NCBI RefSeq assembly: GCF_963378085.1
Contig: NZ_OY726395.1
Span: forward strand, 1,736,001-1,800,000
Direction of reading: 5' to 3'
Origin: Mycolicibacterium sp. MU0050
Lineage (GTDB): Bacteria > Actinomycetota > Actinomycetes > Mycobacteriales > Mycobacteriaceae
DNA: 64,000 nt
Position numbers and translations under genes: made by a program. Each line of letters begins with the position of its first letter. The stretch's first letter is position 1. Of this stretch, positions 18,428 to 31,203 are shown piece by piece. The notes under the pieces are model-generated. The model searched no databases and had not been told where the DNA came from. It saw only the letters and a list, made by a program, of their open reading frames with translations.

Positions 18428-21400
18428 GTGACTGAAACCTCCCTCGAAGACCGGCGTCTCGAGTTGATGCGACGCAAGCTGAGCGAACGTGGGCTGTCGA
18501 ATTCCGCCGGTGCCGCCCCGACGACGCCGGCTGCCGCGGACCGGCTTTCGGACGGTCAGTTGCGGATGTGGTTCACCCAGGCCGCCGATCCCAGCGGCGC
18601 GCTGCTGAACATCTGCGTCTCCTACCGACTCACCGGCGTGCTGGACGCCGCGAAGCTGCACGAGGCGCTCGATGCGGTGGCCGTGCGGCACAGCATCTTG
18701 CGGACCACGTATCACGCGGATGAGAACGGGGAGCCGCACCCCAGGGTGGACCCCGACCTGCGTCCCGGGTGGGCCAGCCACGACCTGGCCGAGCTTTCCG
18801 AACACGCCCGCCAGTTGCGCCTGGAGGTCCTGGCGCAGCGGGAGTTCGCTGCCCCGTTCGACCTGACCAAGGATTCGCCGCTGCGCATCACCCTGGTGCG
18901 CACCGCCCCCGACGAGCACGTGATGCTGCTGGTCGCCCATCACATCGCCTGGGACGACGGCGCCTGGCGCGTGTTCTTCGGTGATCTGACCCGCGCCTAC
19001 AACGGCGCCGAGCTGGATCCGGAACCGCGCCGTTCCGGAGAGGTGACCAGCGACGCCGCGATCGACGAGGACGTCGCCTACTGGCGCACGGTGATGGCCG
19101 ACATGCCCGAGCCGCTCGAGCTGCCCGGCCCCAACGGGTCGGCCGTGCCCACCAACTGGCGCTCGGCGCGCAGCGCGGTGCGGCTGTCGCCCGAGACGGC
19201 GGGACGGGTCGCCGAGCTGGCCAAGGACTCCGGCTGCACTCCGTACATGGTGCTGCTCGCGGCGTTCGGCGCCCTGATCCACCGCTACACCCACAGCGAC
19301 GACTTCCTGGTGGTCACCCCGGTGCTCAACCGGGACGCCGAGGCCGAGGACACCATCGGCTACTACGGCAACACCGTGGCGATGCGGCTGCGTCCCACCG
19401 CCGGGCTGACGTTCCGCGACCTGCTGAGCCAGACCCGGGAGACGGCGCTGGGCGCGTTCGCGCATCAGCGCGTCAACCTCGACCGGATGGTCCGCGAACT
19501 CAACCCGGACCGGCGGCACGGCGCCGAGCGCATGACCCGGGTCAGCTTCGGGTTCCGCGAACCCGACGGCGGCGGCTTCTGCCCGCCGGGAGTGCAGTGC
19601 CGGCGTGCCGAGCTCCGCGCCCAGCTGACGCAGTTGCCGCTGGGCTTCATGATCGAGTTCGACCGCACCGGAGTCCTGGTCGAGGCCGAGCATCTGGTGG
19701 AGATCATGGAGCCGGCCCTGGCCCGCCAACTGCTGCACCATTTTTCGGTGCTGCTCGACGGCGCGCTGGCCGCCCCGGACACCGCGCTGGGACGGCTGCG
19801 CCTGCTCGACGACGCTGATACCGAGTGGCTCACGGAGATGTCGCACGGCGAGCGGTTCGAGACCCCGCCGGCCACCCTCGGCGACCTGGTGACCGCCCAG
19901 GTGCAGCGCACCCCGGACGCGATCGCGGTGGTCTACGAGGGACGGCGCTACACCTACCGCGAGATCAACGAGGCCGCCAACCAGGTGGCGCACTGGCTCA
20001 TCGAGCGGGGCATCGGCGCGGAGGACCGCGTCGCGGTGCTGCTGGACAAGTCGCCCGAGCTGGTCATCACCGCGCTCGGCATCGTCAAGGCCGGCGCGGT
20101 GTACCTGCCGGTCGACCCGACCTATCCGCAGGACCGGCTGGACTTCATCCTCGGCGACTGCGACGCGAAACTGGTTGTCCGCGAACCCATCACCGGGCTG
20201 GAGAACCACCGCATCGAAGACCCCACCGACGCCGAGCGGGTCTGCCCGCTGACCCCGGAGAACACCGCCTACCTGATCTACACCTCGGGCACCACCGGGC
20301 AACCCAAGGGCGTGCCGGTGCCGCACCGGCCCATCGCGGAGTATTTCGTCTGGTTCCAGGGTGACTACCAGATCGACGCGAACGACCGGCTGCTGCAGGT
20401 CGCCTCGCCCAGCTTCGACATCTCCATCGGCGAGGTGTTCGGCACGCTGGCCTGCGGCGCCCGCATCGTCATCCACAAACCGGGCGGGCTCAACGACATC
20501 GGCTACCTGACCGACCTGCTGCGCAACGAGGGCATCACCGCGATGCACTTCGTGCCGTCGCTGCTGGGCCTGTTCCTGTCGCTGCCCGGCGTCAACCAGT
20601 GGCGCACCCTGCAGCGCGTCCCGATCGGCGGCGAGCCGCTGCCCGGCGAGGTGGCCGACAAGTTCCACGCCACCTTCGACGCGATGCTGCACAACTTCTA
20701 CGGGCCCACCGAGACCATCGTCAACGCCAGCCGGTTCAAGGTGCAGGGCAAGCAGGGCACCCGCATCGTGCCGATCGGCAAGCCCAAGATCAACACGCAG
20801 CTGTATCTGCTCGACGACGCGCTGCAGCCGGTCCCGGTCGGCGTCATCGGCGAGATCTACATCGGCGGAACCCATGTCGCGCACGGCTACCACCGCCGGC
20901 CCGGCCTGACCGCCGAACGGTTCGTCGCCGACCCGTTCACCGTCGGCGGGCGGCTGTACCGCTCCGGGGACTTGGCGCGCCGCAACGCCGACGGCGACAT
21001 CGAGTTCGTCGGCCGCGCCGACGAGCAGGTCAAGATCCGCGGCTTCCGGATCGAACTCGGCGATGTGTCCGCGGCCATCTCGGTGGACCCCAGCGTCGGG
21101 CAGGCCGTCGTCGTCGTGAGCGATCTGCCGCAGCTGGGCAAGAGCCTGGTGGGCTACCTGACCCCGGTGGCGGGGGAGCCGCTGGAATCCGTGGACGTCG
21201 ACCGGATCCGCGCCCGGGTCGCCGCAGCGCTGCCGGAGTACATGGTGCCGGCCGGATACGTGGTGCTCGAAGAGATTCCGATCACCACGCACGGCAAGAT
21301 CGACAAGGCCGCGCTGCCGCAGCCGGAGATCGCCTCGGCGACGGCGTTCCGGGAGCCGGACACCGCGACCGAACGCCGGGTGGCGGCGCTGTTCGCCGAA

Positions 21401-23665
21401 CTGCTGGCGCGCGAACGGGTCGGCGCCGACGACTCGTTCTTCGAACTCGGCGGGCACTCGCTGCTGGCCACGAAACTCGTTGCGGCCGTGCGCTCGGCGT
21501 GCGGTGTGGACATCGGGGTGCGCGAGATCTTCGAACTGTCCACGGTCGCCGCAATCGCCCGGCACATCGACGCCCTGGCCGCCGGCACGGCCGGTCCGGC
21601 CCGGCCCCGGCTGGTGCCCTCGCCGCACGACGGCCCGGCCCCGCTGTCGGCCTCGCAGCTGCGGACCTGGTTCACCTACCGGGTCGAAGGCCCCAGCGTG
21701 GTCAACAACATCCCGTTCGCGGCGCGGCTCAACGGCCCCGTCGACATCGAGGCGATGCGCGCGGCGATCGGTGACCTGGTGGACCGGCACGAGATCCTGC
21801 GGACCACCTACCGGGAGATCGACGGGGTGCCCTACCAGATCGTCAACCCCGCGGCCGGGCTGCCGGTGCGCATCGAGGACGGCACCGATGCGCGGTGGGT
21901 CACCGAAGCGCTGGCCCGCGAACGCGCGCACATCTTCGACCTGGAGAACGAGTGGCCGATCCGGGCCGCCGTGCTGCGCGCCGACGGCGCCCACGTGCTC
22001 GCGCTGACCATGCACCACATCGCCGGTGACCATTGGTCGGCCAACGTCTTGTTCACCGACCTGCTGGTGGCCTACCAGGCGCGCTGCGCCGGCGAGCGAC
22101 CGCACTGGGCGCCGTTGCCGGTGCAGTACGCGGACTACGGGGTCTGGCAGGCCGAGCTGTTGGCCGAGGACGCCGGTATCGCCGGGCCGCAACGGGATTA
22201 CTGGATCGACCAGCTGCGCGGCATGCCCGAGGGCATCGGTCTGCGGCCGGATCACCCGCGCCCGCCGGTGCTCAGCGGAGTGGGCGAGGCCGTCGCGTTC
22301 GACCTCGACGCGTCGGTCCGCACGAAGCTGGCCGCCCTGGGGGCCGAGCTCGGCGTCACCGAGTTCATGATCCTGCAGGCGGCGGTGGCGGTGGCGCTGC
22401 ACAAGGCCGGCAGCGGACTCGACATCCCGATCGGCAGCCCGGTCGCCGGGCGCACCGAGGCCGAACTCGACCAGCTGATCGGGTTCTTCATCAACATCCT
22501 GGTGCTGCGCAACGACCTGCGCGGCAACCCGACCGTGCGCGAGCTGCTCGGCCGCACCCGGGACATGGCCCTGGCCGCGTACGCCAACCAGGACCTGCCC
22601 TTCGACCAGGTGGTCGACGCGGTGAGCCCGGCGCGCACACTGTCGCGCAACCCGCTGTTCGACGTCGTCGTCCACGTCCGCGAGCAGCTGCCCGTGGACC
22701 GGGTGATCGATCCCGGCAACGACCGCGACACCGGGCCCACCACCTTCACGGCGCTGGAACCGGACTTCGACGCCGCGCATGCCGATCTGCAGCTGAGCTT
22801 CTTCGCCGGCGAGGACGGTTACCGGTGCCACGCCATCTACCGGGCCGAGCTGTACGACCGCGCCACCCTGACCCGGTTCACCGAGTGGCTCGGCCGGGTG
22901 ATCGAGACGTTCGCCGAGAACCCGGACATCACGCTGCGAGACATCGAGGTCGTCGATCCCGCCGAGCGGCAACGCATTCTGACGGACTGGAGCGCCGCCG
23001 GCGGGTCGGCCCGGGTCTACGTGCTCGACGAGACCCTCAAGCCGGTGCCGGCCGGGGTGGTCGGCGAGATCTACACCGCCGGCGGCCCGCTGGCCGCGGG
23101 CCGGTATGGCCGGGCCGTCGACACAGCGGTCCGGCTGGTGGCCGATCCCTTTGCGGCCGAGGCCGGTTCGCGGTTGTTCCGCACCGGCGAGCGCGGCCGG
23201 TGGACCGACGACGGCATCCTCGAGTTGCTGGGCCGGACCGGCGGGCTGCCCGCGCCGGTGCCGGCGGCGGCCCCACGGTCGACCGAACCGCCGAGCACCG
23301 ACACCGAGCGCACCCTGGCGGCCATGCTCGAAAAGGTCCTCGACGTGACCGATGTGGGTCGTCACGACGACTTCTTCACCCTGGGCGGCGACAGCATCCT
23401 GGCCGTGCAGCTGGCGGCCCGCGCCCGTGACGCGGGGCTGAACCTCAAGGCGCGCATGGTGTTCGAACACCCCGTGCTGCAGGAACTGGCCGAGGTCGTC
23501 GACAGCGCACCTGCGCTGCCCGAAGCGGGGGCGGCCGGCGGGGCCGAGGAGGCCGCGGCGGACACCCGGCACGCACCCATGGCCGCCTCGGGGCTCTCCG
23601 ACGACGAACTGGCCGAGCTCACCGCGTCGTGGGGTACGCCGAACGGAGAGAACGAGTCCCAGTGA
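18428..23665 (+). CDS. mbtE: Mycobactin NRPS MbtE (C-A-PCP-C-partial A-PCP)
   Basis: 1,745-residue NRPS that incorporates the first lysine. Order: C1 about 35-450 (HHIAWDDG near 177), A1 about 480-930 ([13 protein letters not shown] near 616, [22 protein letters not shown]), PCP1 about 975-1045 (GGHSLLATK), C2 about 1070-1500 (MHHIAGDHW near 1196, HHxxxD kept but Gly to His), an adenylation fragment about 1527-1610 ([20 protein letters not shown] and RTGERGRW but no ATP loop), and PCP2 about 1622-1700 ([10 protein letters not shown]). The fragment cannot adenylate, so PCP2 must be loaded in trans or be vestigial. GTG start; stop overlaps mbtF (GTGA). Confidence 0.93.
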   Translation: MTETSLEDRRLELMRRKLSERGLSNSAGAAPTTPAAADRLSDGQLRMWFTQAADPSGALLNICVSYRLTGVLDAAKLHEALDAVAVRHSILRTTYHADENGEPHPRVDPDLRPGWASHDLAELSEHARQLRLEVLAQREFAAPFDLTKDSPLRITLVRTAPDEHVMLLVAHHIAWDDGAWRVFFGDLTRAYNGAELDPEPRRSGEVTSDAAIDEDVAYWRTVMADMPEPLELPGPNGSAVPTNWRSARSAVRLSPETAGRVAELAKDSGCTPYMVLLAAFGALIHRYTHSDDFLVVTPVLNRDAEAEDTIGYYGNTVAMRLRPTAGLTFRDLLSQTRETALGAFAHQRVNLDRMVRELNPDRRHGAERMTRVSFGFREPDGGGFCPPGVQCRRAELRAQLTQLPLGFMIEFDRTGVLVEAEHLVEIMEPALARQLLHHFSVLLDGALAAPDTALGRLRLLDDADTEWLTEMSHGERFETPPATLGDLVTAQVQRTPDAIAVVYEGRRYTYREINEAANQVAHWLIERGIGAEDRVAVLLDKSPELVITALGIVKAGAVYLPVDPTYPQDRLDFILGDCDAKLVVREPITGLENHRIEDPTDAERVCPLTPENTAYLIYTSGTTGQPKGVPVPHRPIAEYFVWFQGDYQIDANDRLLQVASPSFDISIGEVFGTLACGARIVIHKPGGLNDIGYLTDLLRNEGITAMHFVPSLLGLFLSLPGVNQWRTLQRVPIGGEPLPGEVADKFHATFDAMLHNFYGPTETIVNASRFKVQGKQGTRIVPIGKPKINTQLYLLDDALQPVPVGVIGEIYIGGTHVAHGYHRRPGLTAERFVADPFTVGGRLYRSGDLARRNADGDIEFVGRADEQVKIRGFRIELGDVSAAISVDPSVGQAVVVVSDLPQLGKSLVGYLTPVAGEPLESVDVDRIRARVAAALPEYMVPAGYVVLEEIPITTHGKIDKAALPQPEIASATAFREPDTATERRVAALFAELLARERVGADDSFFELGGHSLLATKLVAAVRSACGVDIGVREIFELSTVAAIARHIDALAAGTAGPARPRLVPSPHDGPAPLSASQLRTWFTYRVEGPSVVNNIPFAARLNGPVDIEAMRAAIGDLVDRHEILRTTYREIDGVPYQIVNPAAGLPVRIEDGTDARWVTEALARERAHIFDLENEWPIRAAVLRADGAHVLALTMHHIAGDHWSANVLFTDLLVAYQARCAGERPHWAPLPVQYADYGVWQAELLAEDAGIAGPQRDYWIDQLRGMPEGIGLRPDHPRPPVLSGVGEAVAFDLDASVRTKLAALGAELGVTEFMILQAAVAVALHKAGSGLDIPIGSPVAGRTEAELDQLIGFFINILVLRNDLRGNPTVRELLGRTRDMALAAYANQDLPFDQVVDAVSPARTLSRNPLFDVVVHVREQLPVDRVIDPGNDRDTGPTTFTALEPDFDAAHADLQLSFFAGEDGYRCHAIYRAELYDRATLTRFTEWLGRVIETFAENPDITLRDIEVVDPAERQRILTDWSAAGGSARVYVLDETLKPVPAGVVGEIYTAGGPLAAGRYGRAVDTAVRLVADPFAAEAGSRLFRTGERGRWTDDGILELLGRTGGLPAPVPAAAPRSTEPPSTDTERTLAAMLEKVLDVTDVGRHDDFFTLGGDSILAVQLAARARDAGLNLKARMVFEHPVLQELAEVVDSAPALPEAGAAGGAEEAAADTRHAPMAASGLSDDELAELTASWGTPNGENESQ

Positions 23666-26600
23666 CAGCCGCCGACCAGAGCAAACAGGCGCCCGCGATC
23701 GAGGACGTCATCGCGCTCAGCCCGCTGCAGCAGGGGCTGTTCTCGATGACGACGCTGGCCGGCACCGACGCGGACGGCCGACCGGACCCGTACGTCATCG
23801 CGATGGCCGCCGACGTCACCGGCGTGCTGGACGCCGCCTTGCTGCGGGAGTGCGCGGCGCTGATGCTGGCCCGGCACCCGAACCTGCGGGCCAGCTTCTT
23901 CCGCGGCAACCTGAGCCGCACGGTGCAGGTGGTGCCGGTGGCCGTCGAGGTGCCCTGGACGCACCGGCGCGCGAACGACGCCGAGGAGGCCGCCGCGTTG
24001 GAGGCCGCCGAGCGCTCACGGCCGTTCGACCTCGCGCACGGCCCCGCGATCCGCTTCCTGCTCGTCGAATTGCCGCAGCAGCGTTGGCGGTTGGCGGTGA
24101 TGGCGCACCACATCATCATCGACGGCTGGTCGCTGCCGCTGTTCGTCGGCGAGCTGATCACGCTGTACCGCGCCGGCGGCGACCCTGCCGCGCTGCCGAC
24201 TTCGCCGCGCCCCTACCGGGATTACATCGGTTGGTTGGCCGCCCGCGATCAGCAGGCCAGCCGCGCGGTGTGGCAACGGCACCTCGGGGGACTGGCCGGG
24301 CCCACCCTGCTGACGCCGGCCCTGACCGATGTGGAACCGGCACCGGGGTTGCCGAGCCGCAGCGAGGTACGGCTGGACCGGGCCGCCACCACCGCGCTGG
24401 CCGAGGCCGCTCGCGCCCGCCGGGTCACCCTGAACACCCTGGTGCAAATGGCCTGGGCCACCGTGCTTTCGGTGTTCACCGACCGCCATGACGTGGTCTT
24501 CGGGATGACGGTGTCCGGCCGCCCCGACGAACTGTCCGGGGTGGAGTCGATGGTGGGCCTGTTCATCAACACCGTCCCGCTACGCGTCACGCTGGACCCG
24601 CGGTGCAGCGTGGGGGAGCAGTGCACGGCGCTGCAGCGCACGGCGGCGGAACTGCGCGAGCACAGCTACCTGGCGCACAACGAACTACGCGGGATCGCCG
24701 GTGTCGGTGAGCTGTTCGATTCCCTGCTGGTGTACGAGAACTTCCCGCCGGGCGGCCTGGTCGGCGGCGGCGAGTTCACCGCCAACGGGGCGACGTTCAC
24801 CCCGGCGGCGCTGGAGAGCCTGTCGCATTTCCCGGTCACCATCGCCGCGCACCTGACCGACGGCGAACTGACCGTGCTCGTCGAGACGCTCGAGGGCGCC
24901 CTCGGTACCGTCGACCCGGCCGAACTCGGCCGCCGCGTCATCGCCACCACGCAGGATCTGATCGCGCTGTGGGACAACCCGCTGCGTGCGGTCGGCACCC
25001 TGTTCGCCGAGGAGGTCGACCGGATCCGCGCGGCCGCCCAACCCGGCGCGGCCGCCGTCGCACCCGATACCGCCGAGGGGGTGCATCTGCGGTTCGCGCA
25101 GATCGCCGCGCGTCACCCGGACGCGGTCGCGCTGAGTCACGACCAGGGGGAACTGAGCTACGCCGAATTGGATCGCGCCGCCGACCGGCTCGCCGCGGTC
25201 CTGCTGGACCGCGGTGTGGGTGCCGAATCGCCGGTGGCGATCAACCTGCCCCGCGGCCCGCAGTACGTGATCGCGATGTTCGCGGTGCTCAAGGCCGGCG
25301 GCATGATCGTCCCGTTGGATCCGACGATGCCGGCCGAACGGATCGCGGACATCGTCGCGCAGAGCAACGCCCAGGTGGTCATCGACAGCGACTGGCCGGC
25401 AGCCGCCGAGGATCCGCCGGCCGGCTACCGGCCCGCCCGCACCACCGGGGAACAGGCCGCCTACGCGGTGTTCACCTCCGGGACCACCGGAAAACCCAAG
25501 GGCGTCATCGGAACTCACGGTGCGGTGCTGGCGTATGCGGCCGACCATGCCGTGAAGGTGCTGACCCCCGCCGCGACCCGGCTGGGACGACCACTGCGCA
25601 TCGCGCATGCGTGGTCGTTCACCTTCGACGCGGCCTGGCAGCCGCTGGCGGGCCTGCTCGACGGGCACGGCGTGCACATCGTCGGCGACGCCGTGCAGCG
25701 CGACGCCGAGGCGCTGGTCGACCTGATCGACCGGCACGACGTGGACTTGATCGACACCACGCCGTCGATGTTCGCCCAGCTGTACAACGTGGGACTGCTC
25801 ACCCGGGTGCCGCTGACGGTGCTGGCGCTGGGCGGCGAGGCCATCGGCATCGGCACCTGGCGCAACATCCGCGAGGCGTGCGAGCGCACCGGCATGGCCG
25901 CCTACAACTGCTACGGGCCCACCGAGACCACGGTCGAGGCCGTGGTGGCACCCATCGCCGAGTACCCGCAGCCGACCATCGGGCGGACCAACATCGGCAC
26001 CGGGGCCCAGGTGCTCGACTCCTGGCTGCGGCCGGTCCCCGACGGCGTGGCCGGCGAGCTGTACCTGTCCGGCGCACAGGCGACCCGGGGCTATCTGGGC
26101 CGGCCCGGCGAGACGGCCGGCCGGTTCGTCGCCGATCCGGCCAATCCCGGCGCCCGCATGTACCGCACCGGCGACGTGGTGCGCCGCGGCCCCAGCGGTG
26201 AGCTGTACTACCTGGGCCGCTCGGATGACCAGGTCAAGATCCGCGGCTACCGGGTGGAGCCCGGCGAGATCACCGCGGCGCTGCTGGCCCACCCGCTGGT
26301 GCAGACCGCGCACGTCGCGGTCCGGGCGCACCGCAGCGGGCCACGGCTGATCGCCTACGCGGGCACCGGGGGCACCGAACTGCCCGTCGCCGAGGTCCGC
26401 GCCATGCTCACGGCGCGCCTGCCCCGCTACCTGGTGCCGCACCGCATCGTGGTGCTCGACGAGCTGCCGCTGACCGCGCACGGCAAGGTCGACGAGCGGG
26501 CGCTGGCGGCCGCCGACGGCGACACCGACGACGGACCGATCGCCACCCCCGAGACCGCCACCGAGGCCGCCCTGGCCGAGGTGGTGGCCGAACTGCTGGA

Positions 26601-28083
26601 AACTCCGACGGTGGACGTGGCCGCGGACCTGCTGGCCATGGGCCTGGACAGCATCGTCGCCCTGTCGGTGGTACAGGCCGCACGCCGGCGCGGTATTCCG
26701 CTGCGGGCCAGGCTGATGCTCGAATGCGCGTCGATCCGCGAGCTCGCCGCGGCCATCGACGCCGAGCCGGCCGAACCCGAGGCCGCCGCGGACGGCGCAG
26801 CCGCGACGGGCCCCATCCCGGTGCTGCCCAACGTGCACTGGCTCTACGAGTACGGGTCGCCGCGGCGGCTGGCCCAGACCGAGGCGATCCGACTGCCGCA
26901 GGGCACCACCGGTGCGCAGTTGCGCGCGGTGCTGGACACGATCGTCGCCGGCCACGAGGTGCTGCGCTGCCGCTTGGATCTCGACACCATGACCCTGGTG
27001 CCCAATCCGGATGCCGTCGAGGTGTTCAGCGAGGTGCGCGCCGAGGGTGATCTGGCCGCCGCGGTCGTCGAGCAGACCAGCCGCTCCGTGGAAAGCCTTG
27101 ACCCGCAACAGGGTCGGCTGCTCTCGGCGGTCTGGGTCCGAACCGACGACGGTCCGGGCGTGCTGGTGCTCACCGCCCATGTCCTGGCGCTGGACCCCGC
27201 GTCGTGGCGCATCCTGCTCGGCGAGCTGGACGCGGGTTGGCACGCGCTGGCCGGCGGCCACCAGCCGGTGGCGGTGCGCGAACACACCGGCTACCGGCAG
27301 TGGTCGCACCGACTCGGTGAGCGGGCGCTCAAGCTCGACACCTGCGAATTCTGGTTGTCCCAGCTGCGCGGCGAGGACCCCGATCTCGGTGCGCGCCGGG
27401 TGCGCCCGGAGACCGATCGGGCCGCGAATCTTCAGGTGAGCCTGTCGATCAGCGACGACGACGTCACCGAGCGACTGTTGGCAGCGACGACGCCGATGAC
27501 GGACCTGCTGGCCGCCGCGGCGGCCCGGATGGTGACGGCCTGGCGCCGTCGCCGCGGCCAGGCCACCCCGACCCCGTTGCTGGCCGTGGAGACCCACGGC
27601 CGCGCGGATGCCGTGGTCGACCCCGACGGACGCACCGACACCGGCGAGACGGTGGGGTTGTTCAGCGCGATCTATCCCGTCCGGGTCGCGCCCACGACCG
27701 GGCTTCCCCAGATCCCCGGCGACGGCATCGATTACGGCCTGCTGCGGTATCTGCGCCCCGACACGGCCGCGCAGCTGCGCGCGCACGCCGAACCGCAGAT
27801 CATGCTGAACTACCTCGGTCGCACCGAGGCCGCCCGCGGCGGGGCGGCTGAGCTGGACCGCGGCCTGCTGGCCGGTGCCTCGCTGCTGCCCGAGCCCGAT
27901 CTGGCGGTGCTGCACGAACTCACCATCACCGCGGCGGTCATGCTCGACCCGAACACCGGCGCGCCGCGGGTGGCCACCCAGTGGCGGGCGCTGCCGGACA
28001 TCTTCACCGCCGACGACATCGCCGTCCTGCAATCGCTGTGGGAGGACGCACTGACCGACGTTGCAAGGGAGGTCGCACCATGA
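23662..28083 (+). CDS. mbtF: Mycobactin NRPS MbtF (C-A-PCP-terminal C/E-like)
   Basis: 1,473-residue NRPS for the second (cyclised, N-hydroxylated) lysine. Domains: N-terminal condensation about 15-440 beginning [11 protein letters not shown] (HHIIIDGWS near 149), adenylation about 480-950 ([12 protein letters not shown] near 602, [23 protein letters not shown]), PCP about 965-1030 (GLDSIVALS) and a C-terminal condensation/epimerisation-fold domain about 1050-1470. In the last domain the motif HHxxxDG reads HVLALDP, so one His and the Gly are lost; ordinary epimerase activity is doubtful and it may help release or form the seven-membered lactam. GTGA and ATGA overlaps couple it to mbtE and mbtG. 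Confidence 0.93.
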   Translation: MTAADQSKQAPAIEDVIALSPLQQGLFSMTTLAGTDADGRPDPYVIAMAADVTGVLDAALLRECAALMLARHPNLRASFFRGNLSRTVQVVPVAVEVPWTHRRANDAEEAAALEAAERSRPFDLAHGPAIRFLLVELPQQRWRLAVMAHHIIIDGWSLPLFVGELITLYRAGGDPAALPTSPRPYRDYIGWLAARDQQASRAVWQRHLGGLAGPTLLTPALTDVEPAPGLPSRSEVRLDRAATTALAEAARARRVTLNTLVQMAWATVLSVFTDRHDVVFGMTVSGRPDELSGVESMVGLFINTVPLRVTLDPRCSVGEQCTALQRTAAELREHSYLAHNELRGIAGVGELFDSLLVYENFPPGGLVGGGEFTANGATFTPAALESLSHFPVTIAAHLTDGELTVLVETLEGALGTVDPAELGRRVIATTQDLIALWDNPLRAVGTLFAEEVDRIRAAAQPGAAAVAPDTAEGVHLRFAQIAARHPDAVALSHDQGELSYAELDRAADRLAAVLLDRGVGAESPVAINLPRGPQYVIAMFAVLKAGGMIVPLDPTMPAERIADIVAQSNAQVVIDSDWPAAAEDPPAGYRPARTTGEQAAYAVFTSGTTGKPKGVIGTHGAVLAYAADHAVKVLTPAATRLGRPLRIAHAWSFTFDAAWQPLAGLLDGHGVHIVGDAVQRDAEALVDLIDRHDVDLIDTTPSMFAQLYNVGLLTRVPLTVLALGGEAIGIGTWRNIREACERTGMAAYNCYGPTETTVEAVVAPIAEYPQPTIGRTNIGTGAQVLDSWLRPVPDGVAGELYLSGAQATRGYLGRPGETAGRFVADPANPGARMYRTGDVVRRGPSGELYYLGRSDDQVKIRGYRVEPGEITAALLAHPLVQTAHVAVRAHRSGPRLIAYAGTGGTELPVAEVRAMLTARLPRYLVPHRIVVLDELPLTAHGKVDERALAAADGDTDDGPIATPETATEAALAEVVAELLETPTVDVAADLLAMGLDSIVALSVVQAARRRGIPLRARLMLECASIRELAAAIDAEPAEPEAAADGAAATGPIPVLPNVHWLYEYGSPRRLAQTEAIRLPQGTTGAQLRAVLDTIVAGHEVLRCRLDLDTMTLVPNPDAVEVFSEVRAEGDLAAAVVEQTSRSVESLDPQQGRLLSAVWVRTDDGPGVLVLTAHVLALDPASWRILLGELDAGWHALAGGHQPVAVREHTGYRQWSHRLGERALKLDTCEFWLSQLRGEDPDLGARRVRPETDRAANLQVSLSISDDDVTERLLAATTPMTDLLAAAAARMVTAWRRRRGQATPTPLLAVETHGRADAVVDPDGRTDTGETVGLFSAIYPVRVAPTTGLPQIPGDGIDYGLLRYLRPDTAAQLRAHAEPQIMLNYLGRTEAARGGAAELDRGLLAGASLLPEPDLAVLHELTITAAVMLDPNTGAPRVATQWRALPDIFTADDIAVLQSLWEDALTDVAREVAP

Positions 28084-29372
28084 CCGGCACGCTGGCGATA
28101 ATCGGCGCCGGGCCCAAGGCGGTGGCGGTGGCCGCCAAGGCCGCGGTCCTGCGCGACATGGGCGTCCCGGTGCCCGACGTCGTCGCCGTGGAACGCAGCG
28201 CGGTGGCTGCCAATTGGCAACCGGCCGGTGGGTGGACCGACGGCAACCATCGGCTGGGTACCGGACCGGAGAAGGACGTCGGCTTCCCGTACCGGTCCTC
28301 GCTGGTGCCGCGGCGCAACGCCGAACTGGACGAGCGGATGATGCGCTACAGCTGGCAGTCGTACCTGGTGGCCACCGGGCAGTTCGCCGAGTGGATCGAC
28401 CGGGGCCGTCCGGCTCCCGCCCACCGCAAGTGGGCGCAGTATCTGCGCTGGGTCGCCGACAAGGTGAACATGAACGTGGTGCGCGGCGAGGTCACCAGCA
28501 TCGGCGTGGACGGCCGGCGCTGGGCGCTGGCCACCGACGAGACCACCATCCGCGCCGACGCGGTGATGGTCACCGGGCCCGGCCAGCCGGAGCGGTCGAT
28601 CCTGCCCGGCAATCCGCGGGTGCTGTCCATCGCCGAGTTCTGGCACCGGGCCGCGGCCCACGAGCGGATCAGCGCCGAGCGGGTGGTGGTGATCGGGGGC
28701 GGCGAGACCGCCGCGGCGATCCTGAACGAACTTTTCGCGCACCGGGTTTCGACCATCACGGTGATCTCTCCACAGGTGACCCTGTTCACCCGCGGCGAAG
28801 GGTTCTTCGAGAACACGTTGTTCTCGGATCCGACCCACTGGGCGGGCCTGACGCTGGCCGAGCGCAAGGACGCGATCGCGCGGACCGACCGCGGGGTGTT
28901 CTCGGCGCGGGTGCAGGACGCGCTGCTGGCCGACGACCGGATCCGGCACCTGCGCGGGCGGGTGGCCCACGCGGTGGCGCGCGACGAGCAGATCCGGCTC
29001 ACACTGCACAGCGATCGGGCCGGGGAACCGCTGGAGACCGTGCACGGCTTCGACCTGGTGATCGACGGTTCCGGCGCCGACGCGTTGTGGTTCACCGAGC
29101 TGTTCAACCAGGACGCGCTGGATCTCATCGAGCTGGGACTCGGCGGCCCGATGACCGGGGACCGGCTGCAGGAGTCGATGGGCTACGACCTGGCCGTCTC
29201 ACACCTGACGCCGAAGCTGTTCCTGCCCAACCTGTCCGGGCTCAACCAGGGCCCCGGATTCCCGAACCTGAGCTGCCTGGGTCTGCTGTCCGACCGGGTG
29301 CTGGGCACCGACCTGATCGACAACCCTGACCGCGCGAGTAGGAGAAACTATGAGCACCAACCCCTTCGATGA
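28080..29372 (+). CDS. mbtG: L-lysine N6-monooxygenase MbtG
   Basis: 430-residue FAD/NADPH-dependent N-hydroxylase making the hydroxamate groups of mycobactin by oxidising the epsilon-amino group of lysine or the lysyl siderophore. Motifs: IIGAGPKA at the N-terminus (FAD), GGGETAA near 206 (NADPH) and a C-terminal [18 protein letters not shown] typical of the family. ATG overlaps the mbtF stop (ATGA); its own 3' end overlaps mbtH by 23 bases. Length is that of known MbtG. Confidence 0.95.
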   Translation: MTGTLAIIGAGPKAVAVAAKAAVLRDMGVPVPDVVAVERSAVAANWQPAGGWTDGNHRLGTGPEKDVGFPYRSSLVPRRNAELDERMMRYSWQSYLVATGQFAEWIDRGRPAPAHRKWAQYLRWVADKVNMNVVRGEVTSIGVDGRRWALATDETTIRADAVMVTGPGQPERSILPGNPRVLSIAEFWHRAAAHERISAERVVVIGGGETAAAILNELFAHRVSTITVISPQVTLFTRGEGFFENTLFSDPTHWAGLTLAERKDAIARTDRGVFSARVQDALLADDRIRHLRGRVAHAVARDEQIRLTLHSDRAGEPLETVHGFDLVIDGSGADALWFTELFNQDALDLIELGLGGPMTGDRLQESMGYDLAVSHLTPKLFLPNLSGLNQGPGFPNLSCLGLLSDRVLGTDLIDNPDRASRRNYEHQPLR

Positions 29373-29559
29373 CGACAACGGCACCTTCTACGTGCTGGTG
29401 AACGACGAGGATCAGCACAGCCTGTGGCCGGCGTTCGCCGATGTGCCGGCGGGGTGGCAGAACGTCTTCGGTGCGGCCTCGCGCTCCGATTGCCTGGCCT
29501 ACATCGAGGCGAACTGGACCGACATCCGCCCGCGCAGCCTGCGCGAGGCCATCGGCTAG
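29350..29559 (+). CDS. mbtH: MbtH-like protein
   Basis: 69-residue NRPS adenylation-domain chaperone. Invariant residues are visible: [13 protein letters not shown] near 25-37 and [12 protein letters not shown] near 55-66. It binds and activates adenylation domains, here presumably those of MbtB, MbtE and MbtF. The ATG at 29350 has GGAGAAA eight bases upstream. It is the last gene of the right-hand mbt operon; no strong intrinsic terminator is visible in the 107 bases before the next, convergent gene. Confidence 0.96.
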   Translation: MSTNPFDDDNGTFYVLVNDEDQHSLWPAFADVPAGWQNVFGAASRSDCLAYIEANWTDIRPRSLREAIG

Positions 29560-29666
29560 CTCGCGCTGCTCGGTCTACTGGAGCCGGCCCGACCCCCCCG
29601 ACACTGCGAAACCACCCGAGACACGCCGTGAGCGCGGACGAATCCGCATGCTCGGCGAGGTGAAGG

Positions 29667-29975
29667 TCAGGCCGGGGCCAGCACGTCCATGTCGAACAGC
29701 CGCGCGTGCAAGATCGTGCGGTTGCGCAGCGCGGCCCGCACGGCCCGGTGCAGCCCGTCCTCGAGGTAGACGATGCCCTGCCACTTCACGGCGTGCGGGA
29801 ACAAGTCACCGTAGAAGGTCGAGTCTTCGGAGAGCAGCCGGTCGAGGGCGAGCACAGTGGTGGTCGTCACCAACTCGTCGAGGCGGATCTGCCGAGGCGG
29901 GATTTTCGACCAGTCCCGGTGGGTCAACCCGTGGTCGGGGTACGGCTTACCGTCCCGGACACCCTTGAAAATCAT
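29667..29975 (-). CDS. Conserved hypothetical protein (Rv2375-like)
   Basis: 102 residues, soluble, no signal peptide or membrane segment. The sequence [20 protein letters not shown] and [15 protein letters not shown] suggest a compact alpha/beta fold; the second stretch resembles the active region of ParB-like nucleases (DGxHR), but I see no clear function. It sits between mbtH and hrcA in opposite orientation, the position of Rv2375 in M. tuberculosis. The secreted protein gene that usually lies next to it in M. tuberculosis is missing here. Confidence 0.85.
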   Translation of the reverse strand: MIFKGVRDGKPYPDHGLTHRDWSKIPPRQIRLDELVTTTTVLALDRLLSEDSTFYGDLFPHAVKWQGIVYLEDGLHRAVRAALRNRTILHARLFDMDVLAPA

Positions 29976-30065
29976 CTTTCAGCGCCGTCTTCCCGTGCAT
30001 GCCCCCAGCTCGACATGGCCGTCTTGAGGCTAGTCGCTGGACGGCCTGTGTAGCAGGGTGGATCG

Positions 30066-30071
30066 TAAAAT
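30066..30071 (+). promoter_or_regulatory. Possible hrcA -10 box
   Basis: TAAAAT fits TANNNT and lies 48 bases before the hrcA ATG. No clear -35 and no CIRCE-type inverted repeat was seen in the 143-bp gap. Confidence 0.4.
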
Positions 30072-30118
30072 GGGTCTCCGCAGGTAGTTCACGCGCTAGG
30101 AGAAGGGTGGTTTCGGGC

Positions 30119-31162
30119 ATGAGCAGTGCCGAAGATCGTCGCTTCGAAGTGCTTCGCGCCATCGTCGCCGACTTCGTGGCGACCAAGGAGCCCATCGGGT
30201 CCAAGTCGCTGGTCGAGCGGCACAACCTCGGTGTGTCGAGCGCCACGATCCGCAACGACATGGCAGTGCTGGAGGCCGAGGGCTACATCGCCCAGCCGCA
30301 CACCAGCTCCGGCCGGGTGCCCACCGAGAAGGGGTATCGGGAGTTCGTCGACCGGCTCGATCACGTCAAGCCGATGTCCTCGCCGGAACGCAAGGCCATC
30401 CTGAACTTCCTGGAGTCCGGCGTCGACCTGGACGACGTGCTGCGGCGGTCGGTGCGGCTGCTCGCTCAGCTGACCCGGCAGGTCGCCGTGGTGCAGTACC
30501 CGACGCTGTCGTCGTCGACGGTGCGACACATCGAGGTGGTCGCGCTGTCGCCGGCGCGGTTGCTGCTGGTGGTCATCACCGACTCCGGCCGCGTCGATCA
30601 GCGCATCGTCGAACTCGGCGACCCCATCGACGAACATCAGCTCGGCCAGCTGCGCGACCTGCTGGGCAAGGCGCTCGACGGCAAGAAGATGGCGGCGGCC
30701 TCGGTCGCCGTGGCCGACCTGGCCAGCCAGCTCGACGGCACCGGCGGACTGGGTGACGCCGTCGGCCGCTCGGCGACGGTGCTGCTGGAATCCCTCGTCG
30801 AACATCGTGAGGAGCGGTTGCTCACCGGCGGAACGGCCAACCTGACCAACAACACCGCGGACTTCGGCGGCTCGCTGCGCTCGGTCCTCGAGGCGCTCGA
30901 GGAGCAGGTGGTGGTGCTCAAGCTGCTGGCGGCCAAGCAGGAGGCGGGCAAGGTCACCGTGCGCATCGGGCACGAGGCCCAGATGGCCTCCGGGGCCGAG
31001 GAGATGGCCGGGACGTCGGTGGTGTCCACGACGTACGGCACAATGGACACGGTCTACGGCGGCATGGGGGTGCTCGGACCCACCCGGATGGACTATCCGG
31101 GAACTATCGCCAGCGTCGCCGCAGTTGCTCTTTACATCGGTGAGGTCTTGGGCGCTCGGTAA
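30119..31162 (+). CDS. hrcA: Heat-inducible transcription repressor HrcA
   Basis: 347-residue repressor of chaperone genes that binds CIRCE elements. The N-terminal winged helix ([20 protein letters not shown], then [11 protein letters not shown] and [18 protein letters not shown]) is fully typical; the C-terminal domain ends [17 protein letters not shown] 30119 chosen to match the family N-terminus; GTG 30107 is an in-frame alternative closer to GGAGAAGGG. Forms an operon with dnaJ2, 41 bp downstream. Confidence 0.96.
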   Translation: MSSAEDRRFEVLRAIVADFVATKEPIGSKSLVERHNLGVSSATIRNDMAVLEAEGYIAQPHTSSGRVPTEKGYREFVDRLDHVKPMSSPERKAILNFLESGVDLDDVLRRSVRLLAQLTRQVAVVQYPTLSSSTVRHIEVVALSPARLLLVVITDSGRVDQRIVELGDPIDEHQLGQLRDLLGKALDGKKMAAASVAVADLASQLDGTGGLGDAVGRSATVLLESLVEHREERLLTGGTANLTNNTADFGGSLRSVLEALEEQVVVLKLLAAKQEAGKVTVRIGHEAQMASGAEEMAGTSVVSTTYGTMDTVYGGMGVLGPTRMDYPGTIASVAAVALYIGEVLGAR

Positions 31163-31203
31163 CGACGTCCGCCCGGCTAGTCAGAGAAGTGTGGGGAACA
31201 CGA

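Noticed and set aside
29976..30118. CIRCE element before hrcA
   Set aside because: No inverted GCACTC/GAGTGC repeat was found in the gap.
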